Source: Oasisia sp. SBJ-2009 (lineage: Eukaryota; Annelida; Polychaeta; Sabellida; Siboglinidae). From it: a stretch of DNA of 64,000 nt. The notes under the pieces were generated by a model. It made no database searches. It was not told where the DNA came from and saw nothing but the letters and a program-made list of their open reading frames with translations. Positions within the stretch are counted from its first letter, which is position 1. Every line of letters starts with the position of its first letter. The stretch is taken from contig OZ024857.1 in NCBI GenBank assembly GCA_964017155.1, positions 8,677,190 through 8,741,189 on the forward strand, read 5' to 3'. Shown here in pieces: positions 59,261-64,000 of this stretch. A program made the translations under genes and the position numbers.

Positions 59261-61118
59261 ACATTAGTTCCCCCAGTATGGCCGCCATAATATTTAGGTC
59301 ACTCTGACCCACTCCTGAGGATGGTCAGTGCCAGGGTTTGGCAAGAGTAAAATATACATAAACTCGATCAGCTACGGGCACAAATTTGCTGTTAAACAAA
59401 TAATCTCTTTATTTTATTGTTACCGTGATCTTGCATTTCTTTGATCATGCAGTGTTCAGACAGCGAGACAAGTTGACCACAACATATGGACTGGACACCC
59501 TAGGGGCTAACACATGTGTGGACACATCTGACTGGACCGTGAGTAAAGACCTTGACCACACCTGGACACTCAGTGAGACTGACCAAGGCCGATAAGCTCT
59601 AAACCACATGCACAATGATGGCTATGATTTTCACATCACCAATGCTGACCAAATTATTTCCTGCTGCCATTTTGCCAACAACTAAACAACATTAAATCAC
59701 TACACAATACAGACTTCACTGCTGATTTAGCTGGAAAAAAGCAATCGCAAAATGGCTAAAATAAAATATGGCGTAAGCTGTGAAACTTCCCTTAGTTCAT
59801 ATTTGATTAAACCAAGACTATTAATAATTATTTTATTATTACTTGCATTTTTTCATAACAAGGGTAGTTTTACTATTACTGGTTTATGTAGTTATCTGAC
59901 TCTGTTTTAAATCACCTGTCTGTTCTGGATTACAGAATGTTCCCCTCAAAGTTATACATGGCAATCATTAGCAGGACATTCACTCAATCACCTGTCATCT
60001 TGACTGTGGGACCAAGGCCCACTTACTGACAATCACTGAGCAATTCCAGACACAGCTTTATGCAGAGACCTGTCCACCCATCATTCAGACTGGTAACACC
60101 CACTGTGGACAGGTATAAATATCAGTGGACAGGTAAAAACTTAAAAGGGTTTCAAAAATCATAGATATTCTCAGTTATGCCTCGAAAATGGGCATCGCAT
60201 GTGTATTAAATTTGTAGTTTATTTCAGATCTCAACTGATTATTGACTTGTATGTATTATATGAGTTCATGTTGACATTTCCACCAACACAATGTGTGACT
60301 GGCAATAAAAACGTATACTGCCTAAAACCCTGATTCCAGGAACTGTCACTGGTTCCACCCGCCTCCCTAAAAAGTTGGTGTTTACTGTTTACTGTTTCCT
60401 TGGAAAAGCATTGATTAAACTATGAACAATACTTACACGTTTACCAAAATAACTTGGTGGATCACACACTTTTTATAAATTTATTTTATTATATAAATTT
60501 ATCGGTTACAGAAGGTATCACTGATGTAGTAAAAGAACATGAATTCTATCGACATAAAAACACACGGCATATTCCGTGTCGTTCTCAAACACGAGCTGGC
60601 ACCCTTCAGCAGGGGAGATTAGTGGCTCAGTAAGAACGTGTTCGTACACGCAGAGTATTTCAAATATTTTCCCACGATGATCACGTTTTCCTGCCTACAG
60701 GACAATGACTTACTGGATGTGGGCAGCGGACAAACACTGAGGGTTGACATATGACAGCAATGAGAGGAGACAAGTCCCAGCGATTGTACACACAGGATGG
60801 ACGGGTATTAAATAATGTGTTAAATCTCACACGCTCGTCCTGAATCACTGATAACAAAAACATCCATATCTTTTAATCAGAAACGTTTGAAAAAATGTGT
60901 ACATCTAGATATTTTTCAAAAAGTTGTATACAATGTAGATTTAATTATACTGTCCTGTCTCATTGATCTGGTCTTCGATGATCCGGCTGTTTCACGATCT
61001 GTATGTTTTATGTGGGAACCGTCTTGATACACTGTATAATAAGTCTCACTAATCCACGTTTCATTTATCTGATGAAAAACCTTGGGAACCAGTGTGTGGA
61101 TACACGACTCGAGACATG

Positions 61119-61470
61119 ACTGCACACATGACTGTATACGTGACTGTACACGTGACTGTACACATTACTGTATACATGGATGTACACATGATTGTACACA
61201 TGACTGTACACTGATTGTGCACATAACTGTACACATGACTGTACATGTGAATGAACACATGACTGTACACATTAATGTACACATTAATGTACAGGTGGCT
61301 GTATACATGACTGTACACACGACTGTACACACGACTGTACACACGACTGTACACACAAATGTACACACAACTGTACACACAACTGTACACACGACTGTAC
61401 ACACGACTGTACACACAACTGTACACACGACTGTACACACAACTGCATACATGACTGGACACATGACTGT
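61119..61470. repeat. 12-bp minisatellite (gactgtacacac)n
   Basis: About 29 copies with ac-a variants. The ORFs on both strands here (up to 182 codons) come from the repeat. Confidence 0.95.
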
Positions 61471-61693
61471 ACAAATGCAAGACAACCCGTGTAAACAAAG
61501 GTGGTGTAAGAAACTACTAAAATTTAAATTTGCAATATTTATTCACTACTTAACTACCTTTGTAAGTGTTAATACATCACCATGTGGCAAATCACAGGCC
61601 AAAGAATTAAAAACCAAAAGAGGTGAGTAGCCCTCGGTGCTTGTGATGAGAAACAAGTCCACTGCCTCCAGAGTTAGCACGTTAACATATAAA

Positions 61694-62019
61694 CAGGCAA
61701 GTACTTATATAGCGCAGTTTCCAGTCTTCAGGACCTTTCAAAGCGCTTTACACTTTACTTCCCTGACAGACCTGTTCACTCAGACACCATCTCGGCTTCT
61801 CTGGGAAGCATCCAGCCATATGCTACAATTAATGTGCGAAGGCTGCTCGTACACATATCCACCACTGTCTATAGCCAGATACTCATTCATACAGCTGATT
61901 GAACTGGAGCAACTTTGAGTGAAAAAACATGCCAAAGGTTTTAACACCACTGCACAGGATTCGAACCCGGGTTCTCGTAGTCGAGAGTCCGAAGCTCTAC
62001 CGCTGAGCCATTGCACTCT
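61694..62019 (-). mobile_element. tRNA-derived SINE (copy 4)
   Basis: The minus strand reads a head with tggctcagcggtagagcttc, B box GGTTCGAATCC, body, and a tail ending GCGCTATATAAGTACTTGCC. Well preserved. Confidence 0.9.
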
Positions 62020-62399
62020 ACATATCCACCCGCCTGAATTTGTCGATAGAGAAACAAACAATGCACACATAAACAGTAACAGTATAAAATTCACATTTAA
62101 ATATTCGTGCCTTTTAAGCACTGTCAATGTGGTGACTCTAACATATCTGTACACCTGCCAATTGTTTTCCTTTCAAGGCCAGAAAATGTTTAGACCCAAC
62201 AAAAAACCTTCAACTGCGGCATCCGTTAGGCACACCCAACCACAGTGTCTCGAAGTTAGAGAGAGCAATCAGATCTAGATCTAGACATTGCACAGTACAT
62301 CTCTGTATCACCCTATCTTGTCTATGGAATATTTATAACCGCCAAGCTAATGTGCGACACATAACACTAATATGACACACACGCAGAACATTCATTTTA

Positions 62400-62570
62400 A
62401 CGTGCACATCAAAAATGGCATGTAGCAATAATGCAGCTAATCATGGCAGACTCTAAATGAGAAAATCAATCGCCTAATGGGAAAGCGAATCGCAGGGGAC
62501 AGCAGCCCTGATGAAGTTTTGATTTCTCTGGTTGCCAACTGTCAGGCCCTTTCAGCTGTATCATTAGTTG
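62400..62570. promoter_or_regulatory. Candidate conserved regulatory element
   Basis: Unique, repeat-free sequence with clustered homeodomain-type words (gctaatcat, aatcaatcgc, cctaatggg) and gccaactgtcagg/tttcagctgt E-box and TALE-like motifs. Function and conservation are inferred from composition only. Confidence 0.3.
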
Positions 62571-62717
62571 GGGTCACTTTACACAAGTGTAGAAAATGAC
62601 CAGGGAACAGACACAATATTACCACCACACCATTTTACACATTCCACAGCTTTCTATCCAGGGACCATCGGATGCAGGATTCTATGGCAAATAAAAACAT
62701 TCCAGTTACATAAAAAA

Positions 62718-63032
62718 GTAAAAGTAAGTTCTTACATAGCGCAGTGTCCAATCCTCATGGTTACCTCAAAGCAATCAACATTTTATACCCTGGCAGTTCT
62801 TATTCAATCAAACACCATCTTGGGACGCATACAGCTACGCTGCAATTAATGCGTGAAGACTATTAAATATCCACCAGTGTCTGTAGCCAGGTACTGATTC
62901 GGACAGCGGAGTAAACTGGAGCAATGTAGAGTGAACAAATTTACCCAAGATTTGACACAGCAGCACAGGATTAGAAACCGGGTTCTCTTAGTCGAGAGTC
63001 CGAAGCTCTAGCTAATGCACCACTGCGCCACT
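62718..63032 (-). mobile_element. tRNA-derived SINE (copy 5, diverged)
   Basis: Same arrangement as copy 4 with deletions (the accatctcggcttctct block is shortened) and a damaged B box (GGTTTCTAATCC). The tail tacatagcgcagtgtccaat is intact. Confidence 0.8.
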
Positions 63033-63639
63033 GCACCGCTACACCACTACACTATTACACAGTGGTGCACTGGTCACATTTAAATTAAAATGTAGACATT
63101 AATAATGTAATGATTATGTCCTTTATTATAAAGAGTAATCTTGGCTGAATGAAATAACAAATTTCAGATGTAGGAATTCTGTTTGAAATTGCAGTATCCA
63201 TTGTGTTACATTCTGTATTCCAAATGCTGGTATATTCCATACATTGGAAGCCAGTTTGTTTGAGTATTAATTGCAGTGTGGCTGAATTGTTGAGATGCGT
63301 TCAGAAGAGAAGGCCTGCATGGATTAAAATGCACTGATTTGCCCAGTCCAAGGAACGGTATGCTGCATTATGTAATGACTTATGAAGCTTCTGTTTATCC
63401 CCCCCCCAGGGCTCAGGCGGCGAAACAGTGCCTTTCCTCTGTAAATGCCTCACGCAGAAGTCAAATAAAACCTCAAATACACTAAATCCGTATATCTACT
63501 TAAACATATCTTAGCTCGACTGTGCTGCTAAATGCCAACACACAACAGGGAGGCAATCAACGACAGCGGATGATAATTCTGAGATGAGTAATGCTAAGTT
63601 GATCTCGAGGTGCCAGCCACTAATACAAGCTTAAGTAGC

Positions 63640-64000
63640 GCGCCCACACTCATAGTTGGCAGCCATTGGCACGGCCCACGCACGGCCCACTCCTTGAGGT
63701 GGCCGGCATGTCTCTGCATTGCTAATGATGGGGATTATCATCTCCTTGCAGCTGCCTCCGTCTCCAGCAGGAGATGGAGGGAAGCTGACAAGACAGAGCC
63801 TTGTCGTTCCAGTCAATATGTAAAACAGTTAGTCGGCCACTGCTGCTGTATTCAGGTTCCTGGGAGGTCGACTTGCAGAGTGAAGCGATACAGTCCTGAA
63901 TTTTCCCCAAGCCAGCTGAACCATATCCGCATTACAAAAAGGCGGCTGGAAATAAATTCAGTAGAGAATCCCTTTTCCATAATGCATAATAAAGGCATTT
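63640..64000. promoter_or_regulatory. Candidate conserved regulatory element at the right edge
   Basis: Repeat-free, with words such as cattgctaatgatggggatt, ggcggctggaaataaattca and ccataatgcataataaaggc. Not coding in any splice-consistent frame that I can find. Confidence 0.28.

Larger units (their letters stand above)
55788..64000. other. Upstream FIP intron (first exon not in window)
   Basis: I looked on the minus strand for an exon encoding the first C2 strands (HVQV-V-ARGL, GTND, LGKEK) ending in phase 2 and found none. The region holds a GTT-rich tract (55868-55918), satellites, two SINEs, a probable pogo-like MITE and candidate regulatory blocks near the right end. Confidence 0.5.

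Noticed and set aside
61082..61630. 182-codon Thr/His/Val repeat ORF and its minus-strand counterparts
   Set aside because: Product of the 12-bp gactgtacacac repeat.
61940..62015. tRNA gene (GGTTCGAATCC B box)
   Set aside because: Only the 5' part is tRNA-like and it is fused to a repeated body and tail found five times, so it is a SINE head.
55788..64000. First C2 exon of Rab11-FIP
   Set aside because: Searched the minus strand for HVQV, GTND and LGKEK-type coding with a phase-2 donor; no candidate found, so it is placed outside the window.

Overview
The window is animal nuclear DNA, not bacterial. It holds short protein-coding exons with GT-AG boundaries set in long AT-rich introns, tRNA-derived SINEs, inverted-repeat (MITE-like) elements and an unusually high density of minisatellites. 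The three genes are recognisably bilaterian. The NUPR1-like protein resembles the invertebrate form, and this together with the SINE content suggests an invertebrate (mollusc or other lophotrochozoan, or lancelet). The species cannot be named from the sequence alone.

Layout. (1) Positions 1-28324, minus strand: the 5' end of a KIF21-type kinesin. Four motor-domain exons (28281-28324, 12444-12623, 7187-7229, 3997-4179) join in frame, and the gene runs off the left edge. Its introns carry a purine-rich minisatellite of about 2.8 kb (1-2812), several other tandem arrays and one old SINE. (2) Positions 28325-28833: a compact divergent promoter region between KIF21 (minus) and NUPR1 (plus), with ETS, YY1-like, bZIP, DR1, CCAAT and TATA motifs and one orphan first-exon-like segment. 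(3) Positions 28834-29046, plus strand: a single-exon NUPR1/p8-like gene. (4) Positions 29047-37753: a tail-to-tail intergenic stretch with no supported gene, apart from a possible non-coding terminal exon near 32735. (5) Positions 37754-55787, minus strand: a class I Rab11-family interacting protein (FIP5/Rip11-like). Thirteen exons join with consistent phase into 758 residues: the second half of a C2 domain, a disordered linker with five NPF motifs in one exon, the C-terminal Rab11-binding coiled coil, and a long basic tail with a sixth NPF. The first exon(s), encoding the start of C2, lie beyond 64000. (6) Positions 55788-64000: upstream intron of that gene, with a pentamer satellite, a 44-bp palindromic repeat, a 12-bp repeat, two SINEs and a few candidate conserved regulatory blocks.

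The three genes are not an operon or a pathway. KIF21 proteins are microtubule plus-end regulators, class I FIPs link Rab11 recycling endosomes to motors and EHD proteins, and NUPR1 is a small stress-induced chromatin protein. The most unusual features are structural. Minisatellites abut or overlap splice sites of the FIP gene (the 3' splice site of its last exon and the 5' splice site of exon D). A SINE tail lies 30 bp from another acceptor. A 391-bp inverted-repeat element ends 60 bp from an exon. I found no sign of a new defence or enzymatic system.
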